A stretch of DNA of 53,966 nucleotides from Pirellulaceae bacterium (GTDB lineage: Bacteria; Planctomycetota; Planctomycetia; Pirellulales; Pirellulaceae), in assembly GCA_020852965.1 (NCBI GenBank), contig JADYZV010000182.1, forward strand, positions 1 through 53,966, in the 5' to 3' direction. The notes beneath the pieces were generated by a model. The model ran no database searches. It had not been told where the DNA came from and saw only the letters and a list, made by a program, of their open reading frames with translations. Of this stretch, positions 16,674 through 24,831 are shown piece after piece; position 1 is the first letter of the stretch; each line of letters begins with the position of its first letter. Position numbers and translations under genes: made by a program.

Positions 16674-18194
16674 CTAACTACTAATCGCTACTTTCAGGAT
16701 CTCAGGTTCGGTCCAGTTCAAAACAGGGCGTGCGTCGAGCAAGCGACCGCGCGACATGACGCCGATCGTATCGCATACGGCCATCAGCTCAGGGAGGTAG
16801 GAACTGACAAATACGATGGAACGTCCGGCGGCCGCCAGCTCGCCAATCAGCCGATAGATTTCCGCTTTGGTCCCGACGTCGATACCGCGTGTCGGTTCAT
16901 CCAATAGAAAAATATCCGCTTGTTGATGTAACACCCTTGCGATGGCAACCTTTTGTTGGTTTCCGCCGGACAAGTGGCTGATGGTTTGTTCGGGATCGCG
17001 GGCTTTGACGTTCAGGCGTTCCATCCAGTGCAACGTGGCTTGGCGACGTTTTTTCAATTGCAACAGCCCGCCGCGCGTGTAACTGCGAAGGTTACTGAGG
17101 GTGAGATTGTCTGTGATCGACATCGATTGTGCGAGACCCTCCCCTTTGCGATCCTCCGAGACAAAGCCCAGCCCAGCACGGATGCGAGCAGCCGGCGTGG
17201 CTGCGGTCCGCCGCTCGTCAATGGTGATGCAACCCGAACTTGGTTGGTCGAGTCCAAAGAGTTGTCGTAGCGTTTCTGTGCGACCGGCACCGACCAAACC
17301 AAACAGGCCGAAGATCTCGCCACGATGCAATTCGAAGCTAACCTGTCGGGGCAGAGGGGTGCCGCTAAGTTGTTGGACTTCGAGCACACGTTCTTCCAAG
17401 TCGTGTGGTACTTCAGGAAACAGCGTATCGACGGTACGACCCACCATCAATGTTACGATAGCTTCATCGGAGGTATCGGTCAGAAGTCCAGCACCGGCAG
17501 GGCGCCCATCGCGCAGCACGACATAACGGTTGGCGACTTCGCGGATCTCTTCCAAAAAGTGGCTGATGTAGATGATGGCTATGCCTTGCCCCTGCATGCG
17601 GCGGATGATGGTAAACAGTCGCTCGACATCGTGGGCTGGGAGCGAGCTCGTCGGCTCGTCGAACACGACCACTTCCGCTTGGGAAACCAGTGCTCGCGCA
17701 ATCTCCACCAATTGCTGAGCACCGATCGATAGGCTGCCTACGATGCGGTCGGGCGTCAGCTCGGGATGTTCCAACAGTTCGAGTGCTTGAAGCACTCGCT
17801 GTCGTTGTTTTCGGCGAGCGACGAAGCCCAGTCGCCGCTCTTCAACGCCAAGCATGATGTTGTCTTCGACCGACAGCTCTGGGGCCAGATTCAGTTCTTG
17901 ATAGACGATCGCCACCCCCGCGCGTCGCGCGTCGTGTGGACCTCTGGGGTGGTAGGGCTGGTCGCGCAGGAGCATCGTCCCAGAGTCGGGTGCATGGGCA
18001 CCGCTGAGGACTTTCATCAACGTGCTTTTGCCAGCACCATTCTCGCCGATCAATGCGACCACTTGTCCGGCGTACGCTTCCAGCGATACGTCCTGTAACG
18101 CCTGGGTAGCGCCAAACCGCTTGCAGATGCGGCGCATCGACAGTCGCGGTTGCTCGGGAGTGTTCGACGAGTGGGACATTGCTTCTGTGGTCAT
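16674..18194 (-). CDS. Sugar ABC transporter ATP-binding protein, RbsA type
   Basis: A 506-residue double ATPase typical of ribose/galactose/inositol importers. The first domain has Walker A GENGAGKST, a signature LSIGAQQ and Walker B VVVFDEPTSS. The second has the usual degenerate P-loop GLVGAGRTE, the signature LSGGNQQK and Walker B IFLLDEPTRGID. The FVSEDRKGEG segment is also family-typical. Only the first site is expected to hydrolyse ATP efficiently, as in other members. It lies between the binding-protein gene (about 80 bp upstream) and the permease gene, all on the minus strand. The gap to the permease holds repeats only. An ATG at 18179 is an alternative start. Confidence 0.95.
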   Translation of the reverse strand: MTTEAMSHSSNTPEQPRLSMRRICKRFGATQALQDVSLEAYAGQVVALIGENGAGKSTLMKVLSGAHAPDSGTMLLRDQPYHPRGPHDARRAGVAIVYQELNLAPELSVEDNIMLGVEERRLGFVARRKQRQRVLQALELLEHPELTPDRIVGSLSIGAQQLVEIARALVSQAEVVVFDEPTSSLPAHDVERLFTIIRRMQGQGIAIIYISHFLEEIREVANRYVVLRDGRPAGAGLLTDTSDEAIVTLMVGRTVDTLFPEVPHDLEERVLEVQQLSGTPLPRQVSFELHRGEIFGLFGLVGAGRTETLRQLFGLDQPSSGCITIDERRTAATPAARIRAGLGFVSEDRKGEGLAQSMSITDNLTLSNLRSYTRGGLLQLKKRRQATLHWMERLNVKARDPEQTISHLSGGNQQKVAIARVLHQQADIFLLDEPTRGIDVGTKAEIYRLIGELAAAGRSIVFVSSYLPELMAVCDTIGVMSRGRLLDARPVLNWTEPEILKVAISS

Positions 18195-18206
18195 CTGGTG
18201 TTTATC

Positions 18207-18268
18207 TCTTCCGACGCGGAGCGTCGGGCCACCTTCCTCTTCCGACGCGGAGCGTCGGGCTACATTAC
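18207..18268. repeat. R2 palindrome, two tandem copies (31-bp period)
   Basis: Two copies of TCTTCCGACGCGGAGCGTCG begin at 18207 and 18238. Each is followed by GGGCCACC or GGGCTACA. They occupy the short gap between the binding-protein and ATPase genes, so transcripts of the operon would carry two adjacent hairpins here. Confidence 0.85.
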
Positions 18269-18274
18269 AACGCG

Positions 18275-19315
18275 CTAGTGTGACTGTCCCTGCGCGGCGG
18301 ACTCGGGACGCAGCAGGCGATCGAATGGGGGAGTTGTTTGGTTTTCCTTGGTGGCGACATACTCGCCTGTGTTGATTACCTTGTCGGTCGCTTCGCCACG
18401 GATATGTTTCACTACAGCCAACACGGATTGTCGCCCCATTTCAAATGGGTCTTGGAGTAAGATGCCGGATACACTTCCGTCCTCCAAGCCTGCGATGAGT
18501 CGATCGCTGGGGTCGAAGGCGACAAATTTGACTTTGCCGCTTAGCCCGGTTTGCACCAGTGCCTCGAGAGTACCATTGCAATTCGGCTCGCATACGGCAA
18601 AGATTCCGTTGGCTTGATCGCGATATTTGTTGAGCAATTGCGTGGCTTTCTCCATAGCCTCTTGAGTGCTCGTGCCGGCGTACTGATCGGACGATATGAC
18701 CTCGATGTCCGGTTCTTTGGCCAATGCCTCGAGGAAGCCTCGCTCGCGTTGCTCGGTGCTCTCACTGCCTTCCTTGTATCGCAATAAGATGACTTTGCCC
18801 TTGTGACCGAGGACTTCGGCCATACGCTCGCCGGCCAATTGTCCGCCGCGATAGTTGTCGGTAGCTACATAGCTCACGTAACTAGCACCAGCCCCCAAGC
18901 CACTGTCGTAGATGACGACTGGAATGTTCTCGGCATTGGCTTCTGCGACGACGTCAATTAGCGCTTGCGAATGGTTGGGGGCAAGGCAGATGCCGTCCAC
19001 TTGGCTGGTGATGAAGTTCTTCACGACGGCGATCTGGCCGGCGGTGTCCGCCTCGGTCTCGGGACCTTTCCACAGGATCTCGACGTCGCCGACCTCCTTG
19101 GCGGCAGCCTCAGCCCCCGCCCAAACCGACAGCCAAAACTGATGGCTCGTCCCCTTGGGAATCACTGCGATGCGCAGGTGGCCAGCCTTAGCCTGAGCGG
19201 ACTTGCCACCGGTCGAGTTGCCCGTCGGCTGGCACGCGGTCAAGCCGAACAGTGATACTCCAAGCAGTATAAGTGAAGCGAAAGGTGAACCATGCGGGGT
19301 GGCAAATCGTGACAT
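18275..19315 (-). CDS. Sugar ABC transporter substrate-binding lipoprotein, RbsB type
   Basis: A 346-residue periplasmic binding protein from the ATG at 19315. A longer frame exists, but this start gives a clean signal ending in the lipobox LTAC, so the mature protein would be lipid-anchored. The core is a type-1 periplasmic binding fold: strand IAVIPKGTSHQFW, then QVDGICLAPNHSQAL, IPVVIYDSG, YVATDNYRGG, and FVAFDPSDRL near the hinge. It resembles binding proteins for ribose, galactose or inositol. The ligand is not predictable. It precedes the ATPase and permease genes, giving a complete importer. A LamG-domain gene lies directly upstream on the same strand. Confidence 0.92.
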   Translation of the reverse strand: MSRFATPHGSPFASLILLGVSLFGLTACQPTGNSTGGKSAQAKAGHLRIAVIPKGTSHQFWLSVWAGAEAAAKEVGDVEILWKGPETEADTAGQIAVVKNFITSQVDGICLAPNHSQALIDVVAEANAENIPVVIYDSGLGAGASYVSYVATDNYRGGQLAGERMAEVLGHKGKVILLRYKEGSESTEQRERGFLEALAKEPDIEVISSDQYAGTSTQEAMEKATQLLNKYRDQANGIFAVCEPNCNGTLEALVQTGLSGKVKFVAFDPSDRLIAGLEDGSVSGILLQDPFEMGRQSVLAVVKHIRGEATDKVINTGEYVATKENQTTPPFDRLLRPESAAQGQSH

Positions 19316-19411
19316 GAGGGTTAGGATCCCGAAAAGTAGTAGAAGCGACAGAGGAGAAGTACTAGTTTCGATAGAGCAATTCGTTTCAGCCATCGACGAC
19401 AATTGGACAGC

Positions 19412-20266
19412 TTATTTCAAATCGCTAACGGGATGTTGGTAGAGCTGAGAGACTTGGTCGGCGGTCAACTCTTGGCTAAACACGATCAGGTCATCCATCA
19501 AGCCGATGTAGTTGAGGCCCAGCATGATGGCTGCTTTTTGTGGGTCCCACGTGAATTGGGCCGGAGGAGAATAGGTCCCTTGGTGTTTGCCATTGAGATA
19601 CAAATCGGCTTGAGGGGCGTTTTTGTCGGTGGCATTGATGTGTTTCCAGGTAAAGCAGACATGCGTCCATTGATCGGCAGAAAACGGTGGTTGCTTTACG
19701 ACGATCATTGGGCGATCAGCGACCGGTAGATCATCCCAGGCGATGTCTTGGGGATTCCAGCTTTTCAGGTCGGCGAAGACACCCAAGCGGAAATCACGCG
19801 GCAGGAACTTGTCGAAGTCGATGAAGAATGCCCCGTCATTCCAAGCTCGTTCGGTAATCTGAATAGGATCGCAGTAGCCTGGCTCCAAATCTTTGTTGGG
19901 ATCGAGCTTGAGCCACACAGAAACGCTCCCGGACCAATTGTGAGGTTGGTAGCCGCATTCAATCCCTTCGTAGAAGACGACCTGACTGGTCTTGGCCGCG
20001 AAGCGCAATGCGTCACCATAGCGTCCTTCCCCCTTGGCGATGGTGACGTCCGACGGTGTATCGGTGCCGAGAATCTTATTGCGTTCGATGGCATCGGCCG
20101 TAAGCAGCTTTCCTTCACCCTGTGAGGTAGCGGCTTGAGTCGTGCCATCGAAGGGGGCATGGAACAGGATCGCTTTAGCTAAGCTCGACTCTTGAGCCAA
20201 GCCACAGGTGTCGTGGTTCAAGCCAAGTAAGAGTCCTAACACGCATACTAATGACAACTTTTTCAT
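19412..20266 (-). CDS. Exported LamG (concanavalin-like) domain protein
   Basis: A 284-residue protein with a Sec signal peptide (residues about 1-24). Almost the whole mature part is one LamG/concanavalin-A-like jelly roll. Landmarks are FHAPFDGTT at the start, YGDALRFA, WSGSVSVWLKLD, DQWTHVCFTWKH, ADLYLNGKHQG, and the closing GLMDDLIVFSQELTADQVSQLYQ. Such domains bind carbohydrates or serve as structural modules in exported planctomycete proteins. Binding of a polysaccharide whose products the adjacent transporter imports is plausible but unproven. It is the first gene of the minus-strand transport cluster. Confidence 0.88.
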   Translation of the reverse strand: MKKLSLVCVLGLLLGLNHDTCGLAQESSLAKAILFHAPFDGTTQAATSQGEGKLLTADAIERNKILGTDTPSDVTIAKGEGRYGDALRFAAKTSQVVFYEGIECGYQPHNWSGSVSVWLKLDPNKDLEPGYCDPIQITERAWNDGAFFIDFDKFLPRDFRLGVFADLKSWNPQDIAWDDLPVADRPMIVVKQPPFSADQWTHVCFTWKHINATDKNAPQADLYLNGKHQGTYSPPAQFTWDPQKAAIMLGLNYIGLMDDLIVFSQELTADQVSQLYQHPVSDLK

Positions 20267-20436
20267 AACTCTCTCATAGTTGGTAACGAGAATGGTGGAA
20301 AATGATCCGTAGCGCCAAGTCGACTGGCGATCATAGATCTAATTCTTCGGGCCATGTATTCTATCAGTTTGATGGCCGCTTTGCGAAGACTGCTAAAAGT
20401 TACGGGCGGCTGGTTCGTATCGCGTCGACTATTTAC

Positions 20437-20474
20437 AAAACTGGTTCACCCGCGAGGCGATCTCGCAGGGGTCC
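20437..20474. repeat. R1 repeat copy
   Basis: AAAACTGGTTCACC is followed by GCGAG-GCGAT-CTCGC and AGGGGTC. The loop differs from other copies (GCGAT instead of GCAAG) while the stem is conserved. It lies in the 233-bp gap 20267-20499, which holds no gene. Confidence 0.8.
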
Positions 20475-20499
20475 GATGAGGTGCAGTAGACGTCCAGCG

Positions 20500-22281
20500 C
20501 TAATAGCCGAGCGCGGAACTGGCCACACGAGGATCGGCGGCGGCGGTGAGTTGGGAGTCATGTAGAGAAATTCCTTGAGCTACGGCCGCAGAGCTGATGC
20601 GTTGGATCTTATGTCCCATGTTGGCAAGTTGTTGGGCCGTCTGATCGTCTAGGGCATTCTCACACACAGCCACATCGGGAGACCATTGGTGATGAACGCG
20701 CGGTGCAGCGATCGCCTGCTGGATCGACTCGCCCAAATCGAGTACGCGCACCAGCACTTGCAGAACGGTGGTAATGATCTTCGGTCCGCCCGCAGCACCG
20801 CAGCTCAAGATTGGTTTTCGGTCGTCGTCGAGTACGATCGTGGGGCTCATGCTCGAAAGTGGACGTTTGCCGGGAGCGATGACGTTGGCTTCCGAGCCGA
20901 GCAGCCCGAAGGCATTTCGTACTCCGGGGGCGATGCTAAAGTCGTCCATCTCGTTGTTGAGCACGACACCCGTACCAGGCACGATCATCTTGCAGCCGAA
21001 TGAAGTATTGACGGTTTGCGTAATGGCTACCACATTGCCGCGAGCGTCGGCGGTAGTCAAGTGAGTAGTGTGTTTCCGCTGACCAAAAAGATCGACGTCG
21101 GCCCGCGGCGGCTGCCCGTGGCTTTTTACTTCGGTCGCGCGACTCAAGTCGACCGAGCTGGCAAGCTGGCGCAGGTAGTCCTGGTCGAGCAGCCCCCTGG
21201 GAACTTTGGCAAAGTCGGCATCGCCCAACCAGTAGGCGCGATCGGCCATCGCCCGCTTCATCACTTCGAGTAGCAAGTGCAAGCCGCGCGCTTCGGACTC
21301 GGCAAAAATACCGGCCACATCGAACTCGGCGAGCATACCTAGCATCTGTGCATCATGGATGCCGCCGGAGCTGGGTGGTGGAAAGCCAATGACTGAGTCC
21401 CCACGATACTGAGTCTGAATGGCTCGACGAACAAGTGTTTCATAGTTGGCAAAATCGCTGGCTGCCATCACGCCACCCGCCTCACGCAGGTGGGCAGCCG
21501 CCAGCTCGGCAAACTCTCCGTGATAGAACCACGCGATACCTTGTTCGGCGATCTGGCGCAGCGTTTGAGCCAGGTCGGGTTGTCGCAGCAGATGACCGCT
21601 GCTCCAAGGCTGGCCCGATGGATCGAGCAGTACGCGCGCGGAGGCAGGGAAGCGCTTTAGATCCTCCGCAGAATTGCGGAGCACCCGCGCGAAATGTTCG
21701 CTGATCACAAAGCCCGCTTCGGCGACTTCGGCAGCTCCCAGCAGCGCTTCGTTCCAGTCGATCTGGCCGTGCTCTCGCGAGAGTCGCTCGAGCGTCGCCA
21801 ATAGCCCTGGCACTCCAGCGGCCAGCGGGCCAAGCTGGCTGAGTTCCGGTGCTGGTTGGCCTGCGCGAAAAAACATCTCGGGAGACGCGCTGCCGGGTGC
21901 CATCTCGCGCCCGTCCAGCGCTACGACACGACCGTCCGCTTGATAAACCAGCGCTAGGCAGCCCCCGCCAATGCCTGAATTGTGGCCATCGACGACCGAC
22001 AACATCAGCGACGCTGCGACGGCCGCATCGATGGCATTGCCGCCGCGCTGGTAGGCTTGCATAGCCGCTTGGCTGGCTAGCGGATTCACGGTCGCCACCA
22101 CCCCCAGCTCGCCTGTGGCAACTCGAGAGTTGGTGTCTAAGCGGTTTGGATCTTTGACCGTCGTTGAATCTTGGCCCTTGGCGGGATAAGTAAACACACT
22201 CGCCGCTACCGACATGGCCAGTGAGGAACGTGAAAGATCGCGCAGAAAAACGCGGCGGCTGGTGGGTGGAATGAGTTTCAT
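20500..22281 (-). CDS. ggt: Gamma-glutamyltransferase
   Basis: A 593-residue exported enzyme that hydrolyses or transfers the gamma-glutamyl group of glutathione and related peptides in the periplasm. A twin-arginine-like SRRVFLRDLS signal is present. The precursor should cleave itself before the threonine at about residue 405 in TTHLTTAD, giving large and small subunits. Supporting motifs are GGNAIDAAVAASL, the substrate-binding region SGIGGGCLALVYQ, LNNEMDDFS, and RPLSSMSPTIVLDDD near the C-terminus. Length and motif order are normal. The gene stands alone on the minus strand, divergent from the methyltransferase gene. Confidence 0.93.
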   Translation of the reverse strand: MKLIPPTSRRVFLRDLSRSSLAMSVAASVFTYPAKGQDSTTVKDPNRLDTNSRVATGELGVVATVNPLASQAAMQAYQRGGNAIDAAVAASLMLSVVDGHNSGIGGGCLALVYQADGRVVALDGREMAPGSASPEMFFRAGQPAPELSQLGPLAAGVPGLLATLERLSREHGQIDWNEALLGAAEVAEAGFVISEHFARVLRNSAEDLKRFPASARVLLDPSGQPWSSGHLLRQPDLAQTLRQIAEQGIAWFYHGEFAELAAAHLREAGGVMAASDFANYETLVRRAIQTQYRGDSVIGFPPPSSGGIHDAQMLGMLAEFDVAGIFAESEARGLHLLLEVMKRAMADRAYWLGDADFAKVPRGLLDQDYLRQLASSVDLSRATEVKSHGQPPRADVDLFGQRKHTTHLTTADARGNVVAITQTVNTSFGCKMIVPGTGVVLNNEMDDFSIAPGVRNAFGLLGSEANVIAPGKRPLSSMSPTIVLDDDRKPILSCGAAGGPKIITTVLQVLVRVLDLGESIQQAIAAPRVHHQWSPDVAVCENALDDQTAQQLANMGHKIQRISSAAVAQGISLHDSQLTAAADPRVASSALGY

Positions 22282-22330
22282 CGAGTATCCTTGGGGAGGT
22301 TCAGAATAACGCCAGACTTAGTCGCAAACT

Positions 22331-22384
22331 TTGGAGCTAACGTCGCCAGAAGCTAGGATTCTGCGGTCTGGCGACCGCAGCTAC
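22331..22384. repeat. R3 repeat copy
   Basis: CGTCGCCAGA near the left end and GCGGTCTGGCGACCGCAGC at the right match the copy at 46131. The right half contains a GCGGTC...GACCGC palindrome. It lies between the divergent ggt and methyltransferase genes. Confidence 0.8.
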
Positions 22385-22440
22385 GCTCGCGAGCGAGTTT
22401 TTGAGACCAAGCCTAATGAAGTCAATAGAAAGGGAATGTT

Positions 22441-23220
22441 GTGCGAAAACCCCAGTTTACCAAAGTCCTACGGCTCGTCGGTGCCATCTGTTTGAGTTTA
22501 GCAGGTTCCTGGTTAACAGCCCAAACCACTACGCTCGAAGTCAGCCAGCCAGCGCAACTCGAAAATGCTACTCAGAACGAGGAGCCCGGTCGCGCGGTGG
22601 ACTTGCCCTCAGGTATCAACGATAGTTTCCTCGATCCTGAAATGAAAGTCGAAGACTTCATTAAACGCTTCGAGACCGAGAGTCGGGAAGTGTTTTCATG
22701 TCGGAAACAGATCTTGGCCGCCGTGCAATTGGAACCGGGCATGGCCGTGGCCGACGTAGGCGCAGGGACTGGCCTGTATATGGCGGCATTTGCTAATGCT
22801 GTTGGCAACGACGGTAAGGTCTACGCGATCGATATCTCCCCGAACTTCGTCAAGCACTTGCGCGAGCGGGCCAAGCAAGAGAAGCTCGGAAATGTGGAAG
22901 TGGTACTCTGCTCCGATCACGACGTGAATCTCAAGCCGAACAGTGTCGACCGAGTTTTTATTTGCGATGTGTATCATCACTTCGAGTATCCTGATAGTTC
23001 GCTCGCATCGATTTATGCGGCCTTGCGCGCAGGTGGACAGCTCATTCTGGTCGACTTCAACAACGACGGGGCGGGGGAGCGCGGCGAGTGGCTTAAGAAC
23101 CACGTTCGCGCGCCAAAAAATATTTTCAAGCAAGAGGTCATCGACGCTGGTTTCAAATTTGTAGAAGAAGTAAACATCGACGGCTTCCAAGAGAACTACC
23201 TGCTGCGTTTTGTTAAGTAA
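22441..23220 (+). CDS. Exported class I SAM-dependent methyltransferase
   Basis: A 259-residue protein from a GTG at 22441 with AAGGGA upstream. The N-terminus looks like a Sec signal peptide (hydrophobic about residues 10-26 ending LTAQ), which is odd for an enzyme that uses cytoplasmic S-adenosylmethionine. The methyltransferase core is intact: motif I VADVGAGTGLYMAAFA, acidic end of strand 2 YAIDISPNFV, motif II region DRVFICDVYHHF, and LRAGGQLILVDF. The acceptor is unknown. Either the signal acts as a membrane anchor with the domain kept inside, or the exported fold has another role. No operon partner is evident. Confidence 0.8.
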   Translation: MRKPQFTKVLRLVGAICLSLAGSWLTAQTTTLEVSQPAQLENATQNEEPGRAVDLPSGINDSFLDPEMKVEDFIKRFETESREVFSCRKQILAAVQLEPGMAVADVGAGTGLYMAAFANAVGNDGKVYAIDISPNFVKHLRERAKQEKLGNVEVVLCSDHDVNLKPNSVDRVFICDVYHHFEYPDSSLASIYAALRAGGQLILVDFNNDGAGERGEWLKNHVRAPKNIFKQEVIDAGFKFVEEVNIDGFQENYLLRFVK

Positions 23221-23230
23221 CTAGGTGACG

Positions 23231-23327
23231 AAACCTCTGTGGTCTCTGTGTTTCCAATAAGCGCAGTGTGGATTGTTTAGCATTGTTCGACAAGAAATGG
23301 AAACACAGAGGCACAGAGAACACAGAG
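23231..23327. repeat. R7 inverted repeat pair
   Basis: CCTCTGTG...CTCTGTGTTTCC at 23234-23255 recurs in inverted form at 23299-23327 (GGAAACACAGAGGCACAGAG and onward). The arms are 20-30 bases and the spacer is about 43 bases. Similar CACAGAG-type words recur between genes in many environmental genomes. It lies between the methyltransferase and argH genes. Confidence 0.75.
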
Positions 23328-23398
23328 CGGCTGCGTGACGGTCAATGGAGAGTGTCTTTCTTTCTTCAACACTATTATTTTATTTTAGGTAAATATTC

Positions 23399-24778
23399 TT
23401 GACGGCTTCACCATCACGTAGCGGTGTGTTTTCGGCTTCGACGGACAAACGCTTAGAGGCTTTTAGCGAGAGTATTAGTTTTGACTATCGCCTGTATCGC
23501 CATGACATTCGTGGCTCGATCGCCCATGCGCGGATGTTGGCCAAGCAAGGACTGATCGAAGAGCAGGAGTTCGCGCAAATCGAAACGGCTCTGCGAGAAA
23601 TTGAACATGAGATCGAGCAAGGCAAAATGCCTTTCCGCCCGGAGCTCGAAGACATTCATATGCACATCGAAAGCGCACTGATCGAACGCTTGGGCGATGT
23701 GGGACGCAAACTTCACACAGCCCGTAGCAGGAACGACCAAGTCAATACCGATCTGCGTCTGTGGCTACGCGATGCGATCGATGGGATCGATGCATTGTTG
23801 CAGGAGCTTCAACGAGCCTTCCTGTCGCGGTGCGATCGCGATGGAGATGTCATCCTACCCGCCTATACCCACATGCAGCGTGCGCAGCCTGTGTTGGCAC
23901 CGCACTATTGGTTGTGTTACATCGAAAAGTACCAGCGTGATCGCGAGCGTTTGGCCGATTGCCGACGCCGAGTTAATGTGTGTGGCTTGGGCGCGGCTGC
24001 ATGCGCCGGGACGACGCTGCCGATCGACCGTGAGGCGACGGCTCGAGAGCTGGGATTCGAGCGCGTAGCGGCCAACAGTCTCGACGTCAGTAGCGACCGC
24101 GACTTTGTGCTCGAAGCGGCGTTTGTACTTGCCATGATCGCTGAGCACCTGAGCGGCTGGGCTGAGGAGTGGATCTTGTGGTCGACGGTGGAATTCAATT
24201 TCATCAAACTCCCGCATCAGTTCTGCACCGGCTCATCGATCATGCCGCAGAAGATCAACCCCGATACGCTAGAATTGACGCGTGGCAAGTCGGCTCGTGT
24301 GCTCGGGAATTTGCAGACGTTGATGGTGCTGGTAAAGGGGTTGCCGCTGGCCTACAACCGCGATTTGCAAGAGGATAAGCCACCCTTGTTCGATTCGGTC
24401 GAAACGGTTCGAGCCTGCTTGGAATTGGCAATTCCGATTGTCGAAGGGGCCGAACTTCAGCGTGATTCGATCGCCTCGCGGCTGGACAAAGGCTATTTGG
24501 ATGCTACCACTTTAATGGAACACTTGATATTGAAGGGCATTCCTCAGCGAACAGCCCACCATTTGGTCGGGAAATTGGTCGCTATGGCCCAAGAGAGTGG
24601 GGTTTGTTTGAGCGAATTGACCGATTCCCAATTAAAATCGGCTCACTCAGACCTCGACGGCTCGCTTAGAGAGGTGTTAGGAACGGAGCAAGCGGTAAAG
24701 GCGTACCAGAGTTATGGTTCGAGCAATCCAGAACGCGTGCGCGAGCAGGTGAATCGTTGGCGCGAGCAATTACAATAA
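23399..24778 (+). CDS. argH: Argininosuccinate lyase
   Basis: ArgH splits argininosuccinate into arginine and fumarate, the last step of arginine synthesis, as a cytoplasmic homotetramer. The 459-residue protein shows the expected start region [20 protein letters not shown] and [20 protein letters not shown]. It also has [10 protein letters not shown] with the catalytic histidine region and the flexible-loop signature [12 protein letters not shown] carrying the catalytic serine. The best start is a TTG at 23399, because the sequence from there aligns with other family members; a GTG at 23426 is possible. No other arginine gene is adjacent. Confidence 0.96.
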   Translation: MTASPSRSGVFSASTDKRLEAFSESISFDYRLYRHDIRGSIAHARMLAKQGLIEEQEFAQIETALREIEHEIEQGKMPFRPELEDIHMHIESALIERLGDVGRKLHTARSRNDQVNTDLRLWLRDAIDGIDALLQELQRAFLSRCDRDGDVILPAYTHMQRAQPVLAPHYWLCYIEKYQRDRERLADCRRRVNVCGLGAAACAGTTLPIDREATARELGFERVAANSLDVSSDRDFVLEAAFVLAMIAEHLSGWAEEWILWSTVEFNFIKLPHQFCTGSSIMPQKINPDTLELTRGKSARVLGNLQTLMVLVKGLPLAYNRDLQEDKPPLFDSVETVRACLELAIPIVEGAELQRDSIASRLDKGYLDATTLMEHLILKGIPQRTAHHLVGKLVAMAQESGVCLSELTDSQLKSAHSDLDGSLREVLGTEQAVKAYQSYGSSNPERVREQVNRWREQLQ

Positions 24779-24831
24779 AAGATTAGCTTCTGCGGCAATC
24801 TGGTCCCTAGCAAAGCAGCCTGCGAGTACCG

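Noticed and set aside
16524-16907. Open frame covering the 40-bp tandem repeats
   Set aside because: It is composed of the repeats plus antisense of the ATPase gene, with no independent coding signal.
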